DNA of 49,635 nucleotides. Origin: Verrucomicrobiota bacterium. GTDB taxonomy: Bacteria > Verrucomicrobiota > Verrucomicrobiia > Limisphaerales > SIBE01. Shown here piece by piece: positions 42,123 to 49,635 of this stretch. Both the position numbers and the translations under genes were made by a program. Each line of letters opens with the position of its first letter. Positions within the stretch are counted from its first letter, which is position 1. Under the pieces are notes generated by a model. The model ran no database searches. It was not told where the DNA came from and saw only the letters and a program-made list of their open reading frames with translations. The stretch spans positions 1 to 49,635 of the forward strand of contig JACQWK010000089.1 of NCBI GenBank assembly GCA_016209525.1. Direction: 5' to 3'.

Positions 42123-42839
42123 TTACGGCTCCACATAAAGCACATTGTTCGTCAAAAGCGTGAACTCGTGTGCAGCAAGTTTGGCCTTGGCCGGATTGGC
42201 TGCAATGTAACGCCGAAAGCCAAACAACTCCTCGGCGTCCCGCACGATGCGGTTGTAACTGTCCTCCATCCAGAACGTAGTCCCGGTGCGTCCCAGCAAT
42301 TTGTTGCACGTGCGTGCACTCGTGCCTTTGATTCCCTGAAGCACCTCGAACAAGTCGTGGCCGTCATGCGGTCGCATTAAAACATGGACGTGATTTGGCA
42401 TTACGACAAACGCATCCACGTCATAACGCTGACCATCGAAGTGAAGCATGTGTTTTTCGACCGCGGCGCGGACGTCTGGTCTGCGCAAATGACATTCACC
42501 GAAACCGCGATCCATCCATTCCTCCATTCGCTCCGTAAACCGCTCGCGATATTCGGCTTCAACCTGCGCGGTCGAAGGCTCGGGATGGAAACGAAGCCAA
42601 ATCTCGCGTTCTTGCGCCCACTGCTGCTGAAGTGCAATGGGAACGGAATCGCCGAGACGAAAAGTGATGAAGTAAGTCGCACCCGGTTGGGTCCAGTGGG
42701 GGACATTGCGGCGGGTGCGATCCACCGGAGTGTACTGGTTGTAGCCGCGAAATGGGATGGGTCTCGTAACGCGGACACTCCTGTCCGCGTTATTACTTTG
42801 AGCACCCGGAGGCACAGAGTCAGGCAATGGTGTGTTCAT
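42123..42839 (-). CDS. REP-associated tyrosine transposase (RAYT, Y1 family)
   Basis: 238 residues. It matches the Y1_Tnp family: WTQPGATYFITFRLGDSVP, FGECHLRRPDVRAAVEKHML, the HxH motif MPNHVHVLMRP (His150, His152), KGTSARTCNKLLGRTG, and the catalytic Tyr195 in DSYNRIVRD, followed by FRRYIAANPAKAKL. RAYTs nick at REP palindromes; here the identical 18-bp palindrome stands on both sides of the gene and once inside it. The first ~40 residues include the in-frame REP (NADRSVRV), so the real start could be further in, but no ATG follows before the conserved domain. It lies between the fdhF-like gene and the PQQ dehydrogenase. Confidence 0.92.
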   Translation of the reverse strand: MNTPLPDSVPPGAQSNNADRSVRVTRPIPFRGYNQYTPVDRTRRNVPHWTQPGATYFITFRLGDSVPIALQQQWAQEREIWLRFHPEPSTAQVEAEYRERFTERMEEWMDRGFGECHLRRPDVRAAVEKHMLHFDGQRYDVDAFVVMPNHVHVLMRPHDGHDLFEVLQGIKGTSARTCNKLLGRTGTTFWMEDSYNRIVRDAEELFGFRRYIAANPAKAKLAAHEFTLLTNNVLYVEP

Positions 42840-42865
42840 GGTTTGGCGCGGACAGGAGTGTCCGC
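42771..42865. repeat. REP pair spanning the RAYT start
   Basis: GCGGACACTCCTGTCCGC at 42771-42788 lies inside the first codons of the RAYT gene; its reverse complement is at 42848-42865, 8 bp outside the start codon. The ATG is therefore inside the loop of an inverted REP pair, which may control expression of the gene. Confidence 0.85.
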
Positions 42866-42866
42866 G

Positions 42867-45041
42867 CTACGGGAGCGTGAACGCCAGAATCGAATCGCCG
42901 TATTTTGTGCCGAGCTTGCCTCCACCGCCCGCGGCGATCACGACGAACTGCTTCCCGTTGCTCGCGTAAGTGCTGGGTGTCGCATAACCACCGGCGGGGA
43001 GTTTGTATTCCCACAACACTTTGCCGGTGTATTTGTCGAAGGCGCGGATTTTTTCATCCGGCGTGGCGGCGATGAAAATGATGCCTCCGGCCGTCAAAAT
43101 GGGTCCGCCAAAGTTCTTGGCGCCCGTGTTGCGAATGCCTTTCGCCACGAGCTGAGGATACTCTCCGAGCGGCACTTTCCACAGGATTTCGCCTTTATTC
43201 AGGTCGATGGCGTTGAGCGTTCCCCACGGCGGCGAGATCGCCGGGGCACCGTATGGGTCTTCGAAAAATGGAGCGATCTGGGCGTAACGCCCGCTCGATC
43301 CGGGGGCGGCCACGTCCTGTGCGTCTTCGGCGTCGCTTTGGAGGTAAGTGACGAGGTCGTCGAGTTGATTCGTGGCCAGTTGGGAAAACGAAGGCATGAT
43401 GCCGCGTCCATTCGTAAGAACGGTCCGGATTTCGTCTGTCTTCAGTCGCAGGCGGACGTCCTTCAGCGGAGGATATAACGGAGGGTTGCCTTGCCGATTG
43501 AAACCGTGGCAGGGAGTGCAGGTCGTATTGTAAATCATGGCCCCCCGTTGAACTGGCGTAGCCGTGGCCAGGTCGAGCTCGGCCAGCGGTTTGAGTCGAT
43601 TGATCGTGGGCGCCTCGTTGGCATTCACATAAAGCACGCCAGTGGCTGGATCAAAGGCGCCGCCGCCCCATTCGACGCCGCCCTGATGGCCCGGCGTGGT
43701 AATGGTGCCGCGGAGTGACGCCGGCGTGTACACGTGGCCGGTTTCGTGTTGCTTGAAAAGTTCCAGCGCGGACTCTCGGGATTCGGGAGTGACGTTGGTG
43801 AGGTCCGCCTCAAAAGTTGCCAGACGGACCAAGGGCGGCGGTTTGGAGGGAAAAGGCTGAGTGGGCCAAGCTTCCTCGCCGGGCACTTTGGAAGCGGGAA
43901 CGGGACGTTCTTCGACCGGGAAAACCGGCTCACCCGTGTCGCGATCCAGCACAAAGGTCAGGCCCATCTTGGTGAGTTGAACCGCCACGTCTCTCGGTTT
44001 GCCATCGATGTTGACGGTAGCGAGGATGGGAGCCGGAGGGTTGTCATAATCGAAAATGTCGTGATGAACAGTTTGATAGTGCCACTGGCGGCGCCCGGTT
44101 TTGGCATCGAGGGCCAGGACGCAATTGGCGAATAGATTCATTCCTTTGCGGGTGCCGCCATAGATGAAGTCGCCCGCGCCGCAACCAGTCGCGCAGAACA
44201 CCCAGCCGCGTTTTTCGTCGAGGGAAAAGCCGCCCCAGGGATTGGCGCCGCCGTATGTTTCCCCGGGCTGCCATTGCCAGGTCTCGTAACCGAACTCCCC
44301 TTGAAGCGGGACGGTGTGAAAGATCCATTCGAAGGCACCCGTCTCAGCGTTGTAGGCGCGAACATCGCCCGGCGTGGAATTGTTTTCTTCGGGCACACGC
44401 GAGCCGACGATCAGGAGGTTCTGGTGAATGATGCCTGGAGTCGTGACCTCGATCGACGCTCTCGCGGCATCGATGGGCAAGTTCTTGCGCAAGTCGATGA
44501 ACCCGCCTTCTCCAAACGATCCGATCAGCGCGCCGCCTTTCGCGTCGATGGCATACACTCGGTCCTTCACGAAATTGAAAATGCGCCCCTTCCCGCCGCG
44601 GGCCTTCTCCCAATAGACCAAACCCCGGTTGCGTCCCCTGAAAACGCGGCCGCCCGGATTGTATTTGGCAGACTCGAAGACCCACACTTCTCTGCCGGTC
44701 GCGGCATCCAACGCGACCGCATTGACCTTGGGGGTCGTGAAGTAGAGCAGGCCATCAATCACGATGGGATTGCTGTACATGGATGGCCCGTTTGGATCGC
44801 CATGGCGGTATTCCCAAGCAAGCTGCAGCCGGTGCACGTTCGTGGCATTGATTTGAGCCAGACTGGAATACTGGTTGGCCTTCTTGTCACCTCTGTAGAT
44901 GGCCCAATCTTGATAATTATCGTACCGGTCCCTCCACTCGCTTTCCGCAGCGGCGGCGATGGTCCGGGAAGCCAATAAAGCGAAAACGATGGTCGAGAAT
45001 AGCCCCGTGATGGCCAGAAAATGTGGGCGCTGACGGATCAT
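42867..45041 (-). CDS. PQQ-dependent dehydrogenase with fused cytochrome c domain
   Basis: 724 residues from the ATG at 45041; the longer frame begins with TTG. A signal sequence (FLAITGLFSTIVFALLASR) leads to a quinoprotein propeller: YSSLAQINATNVHRLQLAWE, ALDAATGREVWVFES, TPGDVRAYNAETGAFEWIFH, HHDIFDYDNPPAPIL. A cytochrome c module carries CTPCH (Cys508, Cys511, His512) and GIMPSFSQL (likely axial Met), inserted before the last blades (ALNKG-type, ENKGEILWKVPLGE; FGGPILTAGGIIFIAATPD). This is the layout of glucose/sorbosone-type membrane or periplasmic dehydrogenases. It oxidises a sugar or alcohol and passes electrons to its own heme. The substrate is not certain. Confidence 0.9.
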   Translation of the reverse strand: MIRQRPHFLAITGLFSTIVFALLASRTIAAAAESEWRDRYDNYQDWAIYRGDKKANQYSSLAQINATNVHRLQLAWEYRHGDPNGPSMYSNPIVIDGLLYFTTPKVNAVALDAATGREVWVFESAKYNPGGRVFRGRNRGLVYWEKARGGKGRIFNFVKDRVYAIDAKGGALIGSFGEGGFIDLRKNLPIDAARASIEVTTPGIIHQNLLIVGSRVPEENNSTPGDVRAYNAETGAFEWIFHTVPLQGEFGYETWQWQPGETYGGANPWGGFSLDEKRGWVFCATGCGAGDFIYGGTRKGMNLFANCVLALDAKTGRRQWHYQTVHHDIFDYDNPPAPILATVNIDGKPRDVAVQLTKMGLTFVLDRDTGEPVFPVEERPVPASKVPGEEAWPTQPFPSKPPPLVRLATFEADLTNVTPESRESALELFKQHETGHVYTPASLRGTITTPGHQGGVEWGGGAFDPATGVLYVNANEAPTINRLKPLAELDLATATPVQRGAMIYNTTCTPCHGFNRQGNPPLYPPLKDVRLRLKTDEIRTVLTNGRGIMPSFSQLATNQLDDLVTYLQSDAEDAQDVAAPGSSGRYAQIAPFFEDPYGAPAISPPWGTLNAIDLNKGEILWKVPLGEYPQLVAKGIRNTGAKNFGGPILTAGGIIFIAATPDEKIRAFDKYTGKVLWEYKLPAGGYATPSTYASNGKQFVVIAAGGGGKLGTKYGDSILAFTLP

Positions 45042-45104
45042 GATCCTTTTTCGGCACAACTCCGGCGGATTGCAAGCGTGGAGCGTCAGGCCTCAGTCTT
45101 GCCC

Positions 45105-45448
45105 GGCATAGCGCAGATTTTCAATCTATCAGTATTGCCTCGTCCACGACACGAGGACACATGCTGGGGTTGTCAGGTGGACCACATCATCAGCCGCAAG
45201 CACGGTGGGGCGACAGAGCCGGGCAACCTCGCGTGGGCTTGCGCTGCCTGTAATAGCGCCAAAGGGAGTGACCTAGGCACCCGTGTTCGCCAACCGCCAC
45301 GACTCCTCCGGCTTTTCCATCAACGCTCCGACCGCTGGGCCGAATGCTTTTTTTGAATGGCGTTTGCATCGACCCAGCAAGCGCGGTCGGCGAGGCCACC
45401 TTGAAACTGCTCCAACTCAATCACGACAGTCGCCGTCGTGAACGCTAA
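45105..45448 (+). pseudogene. HNH endonuclease remnant
   Basis: The frame has the HNH core CQVDHIISRKHGG, NLAWACAACNSAKGSDLGT and RLFHQRSDRWAE. At the T7 run near 45348-45354 the frame stops, and the expected tail continues in another frame (NGVCIDPASAVGEATLKLLQ to about 45448). The 5' end is missing and is replaced at 45112-45136 by a TAGCGCAGATTT repeat. Both changes indicate a decayed gene. Confidence 0.8.
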
Positions 45449-45619
45449 ACCCTGGCTCGAATCGGGCGTTACCCCACCATCGAAGCCTTGGCGCGGATGA
45501 GGGAATAATGAAACCGGACAAAAACCGGGATTGACCCCTCTCCCAATCCGAGCGGGTCTTCCTTGGCCGCGAGAGAACGCAGAGATCACAGCGCGGCAGA
45601 GCGGCAACCGAAGTTTGGC

Positions 45620-45644
45620 CCACGAAACACACGAAACACACGAC
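45620..45644. repeat. CACGAAACACACGAAACACA dispersed repeat
   Basis: CCACGAAACACACGAAACAC tract in the otherwise featureless 45449-45716 gap before the DUF6883 gene; the same words occur near 26636 and 49550. Confidence 0.6.
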
Positions 45645-45716
45645 TCCACTTCAAAATCAAAAACGTGTTGAGTGCCGTCGAACGAGCGGCCACGCTGTTG
45701 CGCGGCTAACGCCGGA

Positions 45717-46043
45717 ATGAAACTGCCCGCCAACACGATTATCGCCCAGAGAAAGCTGGACGAATACCTTTTGCGATTGCGCAATGAAGATGACAAATCG
45801 GGCTTTCTAGCGCTGGCGGGCTACACGGTGGAGAACGCGGACCGCTTGCTGCGCGACCTCAGACAGCAACTGCTGCCGTTGGACGCCGAGTTGTTTGATC
45901 AAACGGAGTACGGTGCCAAATACCGGATTCGCGGGACATTGACCGGCCCGCACGGACGCGTGTTGCGCGTTCTGAGCATCTGGATGAAAGAAGACGCGAC
46001 AGGTGAGATGAAGTTTGTTACCTTGCTGCCGGACAAGCTATGA
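45717..46043 (+). CDS. DUF6883-family protein
   Basis: 108 residues from the ATG at 45717 (MKLPANTIIAQRKLDEYLL); the longer frame from 45672 lacks family features. The pattern KLDEYLLRLRNEDDKSGFLAL (split), LFDQTEYGAKYRIRGTLTGP and SIWMKEDATGEMKFVTLLPD matches the DUF6883 family, of unknown role. It overlaps the next gene by ATGA, so the two are made together. The family is common beside short partners in accessory regions. A toxin, immunity or nuclease-linked role is only a guess. Confidence 0.8.
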   Translation: MKLPANTIIAQRKLDEYLLRLRNEDDKSGFLALAGYTVENADRLLRDLRQQLLPLDAELFDQTEYGAKYRIRGTLTGPHGRVLRVLSIWMKEDATGEMKFVTLLPDKL

Positions 46044-46291
46044 AATACGACCTGTTCATTCGAGTAGCCCTGTCTCAAGACCTGCCCGCTCGCCGCCTCC
46101 GCCGCGGCGACGTGGCAACGGTGGTCGAACAACATCCCGGCGGTCCCAGGCAAGAGCCGGGCTACACCCTTGAAGTCTTCAACGCGGTGGGTGAGACCGT
46201 TGACGTCGTGACCGTGCGCGAATCGCAAATCGAACCGCTGACCGCTAATGAACTTCTGACTGTCCGCCCCCTCGCGACAGCGGCTCATTGA
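46040..46291 (+). CDS. DUF4926-family protein
   Basis: 83 residues: MKYDLFIRVALSQDLPARRL, RRGDVATVVEQHP, GYTLEVFNAVGETVDVVTV. These match DUF4926, a small beta-rich domain of unknown role with the RxGDxATVV motif. It is coupled by a 4-base overlap to the DUF6883 gene. Together they resemble a two-gene accessory module. Confidence 0.8.
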   Translation: MKYDLFIRVALSQDLPARRLRRGDVATVVEQHPGGPRQEPGYTLEVFNAVGETVDVVTVRESQIEPLTANELLTVRPLATAAH

Positions 46292-46653
46292 ACGCAGGCG
46301 CACGCGATGAAATTTCAACTCTGCAGAGATAGGGCCTGTCGCGTGAGGCCTGTGGAGTAGCGGCTATCCTCTCTGCCATCGAAAGGCGCAAGTATTGAGA
46401 GGGGGATCGTTCCTTCATTCGGCGTTCCTCTCATCTCGCAAACCTCATCTCGGAACTCGCTACTTCGTGAATCAGTCCGGCGCACCAACAGGAAATCCCT
46501 GTTGGTCGATGATCCTGGCCTCACGTTACAGTCGGGAGGTGTGCCTGGAAATTGGCTCTGCCGCTTGTTTCGGGAGGTTCCGAAGTCTCAAAGCCGAATT
46601 CATAGGCCCATCGGCCCTTCCCTCGACGACACCAAGCTCGCCAAATCTGAAAG
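46292..46653. other. Gene-poor stretch
   Basis: About 360 bp between the DUF4926 gene and the convergent GloVer gene. No recognisable gene, palindrome family or terminator is seen. Confidence 0.5.
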
Positions 46654-48011
46654 CTACGGCGTCAGAACCGCGCGATAGAACCTTCTCGGCCAGTTCGGAG
46701 AGTCGAGATCAAAAAAGAGGTGTGTGCTGCTCGGCAAGGCGATGTTCGAGAGCGTCACCCAGTTGTTGGCGCTCTTTACGTCATTGAGAAAATCAATCCG
46801 ATAATTGGCGCCCGCTTTTCCGACGATGGTCAGTCCGGCATACATCTGAAGGCCGAGCAACGACAATGTTGCAGGGGAGCTTACCTTAGAGCCGGCGCTG
46901 TTACTGACTTCGACCGTGTACGTGCCTGCTTGGGCGGGTGCAGCGCTGCTGACCGTGAAAGTGGAGCTGTTCGCGTTAGGAATGGCCACTCCGTTGAGCT
47001 GCCACTGATAGCGGAGCGGTTCTGATCCCGTCGCCGTAACGCCGAAGATGACTGCGTCGCCAAAACCAGCGGTCTGGTGTTGTGGCTGCAAGGTGATCGA
47101 AGGTGGGGCAAGGACGACTGTCAACGTGGCTGGAGCACTGGTGATGGAACCCGCCACATTGGAAACTACTACGGTGTATTGGCCGGCGTTCAGTGGTTGA
47201 ACGTTATTCAATGTGATACTGGAAGACGTAAGACCCGGGAGGTTCGCTCCGTTCAACCGCCACTGGTACGTCAACGGGGCTGTCCCGCTGGCGACGGCGG
47301 TAAAAGTTGCCATTGCCCCAGCATTCACGGACTGACTTTGCGGCTGTGTGCTAATAACAGGTGGTTGAGGCGCACTGCCGAGATCAAGCCGGAAAATTTT
47401 CTCTTCGCGTGTAAAACCGATAGAAGATTCAGTCGTGCCATAAAGTGCACCATCAGTTCCTTGAATTATCCCAATCGGGGATGCGCCTTCTCCTTTGGGA
47501 CTGCCAAAATGCCATATCACGGTGAATCCACTTCCATTTTCGTTCAACTTGAACACCGTTCCACCAGCGTTTCCTCCACCCGATGCCGCCGTGCCGTAGA
47601 GTGCCCCATCAGCACCCCTAATCAGACCAGATTCGGGCAAATGTCCGTCCGGACTCCTTGGGCTTAGGGGATCGCTAAAATTGTGCAACGTCGAAAATCC
47701 GCTCCCATCTTTCTTTATTCTAAACACGGTTCCGCCGCCGAAACTACCGCCCCTTCCGGTCGTTCCGTAAAGAGCACCGTCACTTCCTTCCAGTAATTCA
47801 CCCCACAACTCGTATCCCTTACCATCATCGGAGCTAAACCGTAGAATGCACCGTCGCTCCCTTCGACCAGACGCCCCGTCGGGAAAGTTCCTTCTGCATC
47901 GCTAAACTTGTGGAGAACGGTGATGGTGACTTGGGCGGAAACTTGAGGCAATAGGGCGACAAGGGCGACGAGGGTCGCCCTGCAAAGTTTGAGTTGGGCA
48001 AAAGGTTTCAT
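46654..48011 (-). pseudogene. GloVer-repeat/Ig-like exported protein split by a frameshift
   Basis: From the ATG at 48011 a signal peptide (LCRATLVALVALLPQVSAQ) leads to FPTGRLVEGSDGAFYGL; then the frame changes near 47830-47845, and the expected text continues in another frame: SDDGKGYELWGELLEGSDG, ALYGTTGRGG, two more GloVer units, two Ig-like domains (ISTQPQSQSVNAG; ITLQPQHQTAGFG) and a FYRAVLTP-type end. Only one shift is seen, so it could be a real mutation, a sequence error, or more rarely a programmed shift. The downstream open frame alone has no signal peptide. Confidence 0.8.
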
Positions 48012-48229
48012 ATTCTTAATTCGTAGTCTTCGATTCGATCTTCGATCCAAACGAGTTTTTCATCCAATTGTGATTATCAACCGATTCTCCATAACTGCTC
48101 CCTCCGCATTCGCTGCCGACCGATAATCAGTGGGCGGTCAGGGGTTCCGATCTTTGTAGAATTCGTGTCGAGATTGTCGAATAGTCGGGACTGACGCCTT
48201 GCAGCTCAAAGCTTGGGGAAAACCGGCGC

Positions 48230-49183
48230 TCAATACCGGATGATGAAGTGAACATAGACATTCTTTGGTCGAGTCTCATTGGCACCGGCGTTTTCCGCCG
48301 TGTAGTGTTTGAAGTTGTTTGGGAAGTCGGTCCCATCGTCCCCCTCGCCTCTAAATAGAAGATAAGTCTGACCTTCGGTTCTGCCACCCCACACGATCTG
48401 GTGCCTATGGCTTCCCAGCGCGTCATCCTGCGCGGATCCAATTCGATTTCCTGAATTCCCACCTGGTTTGGAAGGAACTCGAGTCTCTTTGTCGGGATCT
48501 CGTCCTGCTGTCTCGTCCACACCACGCACGAAACGCCCCCGGAGATCTGGAACATTAAAAGTGTTTGTGCCGTCACCAGCCCCCCAGCTTGTTCCGATGA
48601 CGCTGAAAAGATTTAAGAATTCTGACCGTGGCACTTCTCTTCCGTCACACGGAAGCCAACCCGTCACGACGGGGTACCCTCCGGCAAATGGAAGAATTGT
48701 CCGCACGGGAACGGAGCGAACCAGGCTTTCGAGTTGATTTGTTGGCAGATTCTTTAATTGTGCAATTCCGTCCGCGAGTGCAACTTCGATCTTGCCCCTG
48801 ACATCCTGCTCGAGCAGCAGTCTCACTGTCTCAGACACTGAGGCTTCAACTTGTTGTTTGGATTTGGAGACGAGTTGCACAGTTGCTTCCGCAAGGCTAT
48901 TCGACATTTGAGTCCGCGCTTCGCTCACCATTGTGAGTCCGTCAACCCGATCCCTGACCAAGCTCGGAATTTCCTTAACGGAATGGCCGAAGAAAAATGC
49001 GAAGGCGGTACCTGCTGCCGCAGCCAGAACACCAACGGAACCAGCGAACCATTTGGTCGATCTCTCAAGGAACGCGTTGTGGGCTTCGACGCTCATTCGA
49101 AATGCCTCGACTTCAGAGGCAACCGAGCGTCTTACCTCCAGCTCAATCGATTCCTTCGACAACTGTTGATTTTGATCAGGCAT
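48230..49183 (-). CDS. Membrane-anchored phage tail-collar-domain protein
   Basis: 317 residues, with GGAG 8 nt before the ATG. A charged N-terminal helix (1-50) leads to one membrane helix (WFAGSVGVLAAAAGTAFAFF, about 45-66), then a coiled-coil stalk (about 85-150, MSNSLAEATVQLVSKSKQQV), then a tail-collar (MdpB/gp12-like) domain: VTGWLPCDGREVPRSEFLNL, FNVPDLRGRFVRGVDETAGR, GSHRHQIVWGG and PKNVYVHFIIRY. Collar domains trimerise and bind surfaces. No other phage gene is nearby, so it may be a cellular surface protein rather than a prophage part. Confidence 0.85.
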   Translation of the reverse strand: MPDQNQQLSKESIELEVRRSVASEVEAFRMSVEAHNAFLERSTKWFAGSVGVLAAAAGTAFAFFFGHSVKEIPSLVRDRVDGLTMVSEARTQMSNSLAEATVQLVSKSKQQVEASVSETVRLLLEQDVRGKIEVALADGIAQLKNLPTNQLESLVRSVPVRTILPFAGGYPVVTGWLPCDGREVPRSEFLNLFSVIGTSWGAGDGTNTFNVPDLRGRFVRGVDETAGRDPDKETRVPSKPGGNSGNRIGSAQDDALGSHRHQIVWGGRTEGQTYLLFRGEGDDGTDFPNNFKHYTAENAGANETRPKNVYVHFIIRY

Positions 49184-49635
49184 ACGCTATCTCCGGTGCA
49201 TTCAGAGGCTGAAGTCGTCATGATTTGACGATACGCCGATTCTCTTTGACCAAAACACTTTGATTCCTTCACAGGAGTATCCGCGCGCTTTCTGCTCGAT
49301 ACCTATTCGAATGAAAGAACGTGTTTGATTCATCGAACGCATCTGGTCATCTGGTCGGCAACGTCGAAGGTTTTCCAACGTGCCGGACTAGAGCTTGGAG
49401 GATTCGGACCGATTTCGTCTATTCGTATGAAGATGGTAGGACGCGGAGGAGTGAGTTTCGGGCGAGGAACTCCGGCAACTGTTCGGTTGAGAGCTGGGCG
49501 CTGGAATCAAAACATGCCAATCTGTGAACTCGGAAAAAACAGTTGCGCCCACGAAACACACAAAATCGAAAGGAGTTACCAACGAAATGGTCCCCACCTA
49601 CCCGGTGAATGGCTCTCCGGATTCAACTCCCTCTC
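49184..49635. other. Window end: repeat tract and a possible gene start
   Basis: CCACGAAACACACAAAATCG lies at 49550. GAAAGGAGTTACCAACGAA then precedes an ATG at 49587 (MVPTYPVNGSPDS), open to the window end; with only 16 codons it cannot be called a gene. The rest of the stretch shows no feature. Confidence 0.4.

Noticed and set aside
45021-45356. The HNH frame as an intact gene from 45021
   Set aside because: Its first ~35 codons are unrelated to HNH proteins and overlap the PQQ-dehydrogenase start; the tail is in another frame.
48230-49183. A prophage region
   Set aside because: Only one phage-type domain is present, on a membrane anchor, with no capsid, terminase, portal or integrase gene nearby.

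Overview
This window reads as a high-GC environmental Verrucomicrobiota chromosome, most likely of the Pedosphaerales/Limisphaerales type. That placement is inferred. It rests on very large secreted beta-propeller and Ig-like proteins with a short C-terminal domain ending in a FYRL/FYRA-type motif, GloVer and delta-60 repeat proteins, an FdhF/YdeP oxidoreductase with FdhD, an orphan PilT operon, and many families of intergenic palindromes. No rRNA or tRNA gene was found.

Layout. 1-8.1 kb holds a small hypothetical gene, a secreted NHL propeller, a secreted PQQ-like/Ig protein and a secreted propeller-toroid protein, separated by palindromic repeat mosaics. 8.1-15.4 kb is a single 2449-residue gene combining a delta-60 propeller, a LamG-like domain, Ig-like domains, an alpha/beta-hydrolase domain and MORN-like repeats. 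15.7-17.2 kb is an MFS transporter. 17.8-22.4 kb is a compact, apparently complete type II-C CRISPR-Cas locus: cas9, cas1 and cas2 overlap by ATGA junctions. On the opposite strand just beyond cas2 lie a tracrRNA with its terminator and a two-repeat array. 22.8-26.2 kb has a four-helix-bundle protein and an MGH1/GH63-like glycosidase. 26.9-31.5 kb has a lone flagellin, a lipoprotein and a TPR-PilT-TPR operon. 31.6-39.3 kb has a Ycf46-like AAA+ ATPase, an ECF sigma factor with a small partner, a LolA-like protein, Lon, Hsp20 and FdhD. 39.6-45 kb has the FdhF-like oxidoreductase, a REP-associated tyrosine transposase (RAYT) bracketed by its own REP palindromes, and a PQQ dehydrogenase with a fused cytochrome c domain. 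45-49.6 kb has an HNH pseudogene, a DUF6883/DUF4926 pair, a frameshifted GloVer/Ig gene and a membrane-anchored tail-collar protein.

How the parts work together. The strongest system is the type II-C locus. The 25-nt anti-repeat matches the 5' part of the CRISPR repeat by 21 Watson-Crick and 2 G-U pairs, and is followed within 8 nt by a 12-bp hairpin and a T6 run. The tracrRNA (about 80 nt) can therefore be read directly from the sequence. Cas9 (1034 aa) keeps all the RuvC and HNH catalytic residues that I can align. The array has only two repeats, one of them degenerate. A second system is the RAYT with REP palindromes on both sides and a further REP pair about 37 kb away. FdhD and the FdhF-like enzyme form a functional pair (sulfur transfer to the molybdenum cofactor). 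The three ATGA-linked genes around PilT form one transcription unit.
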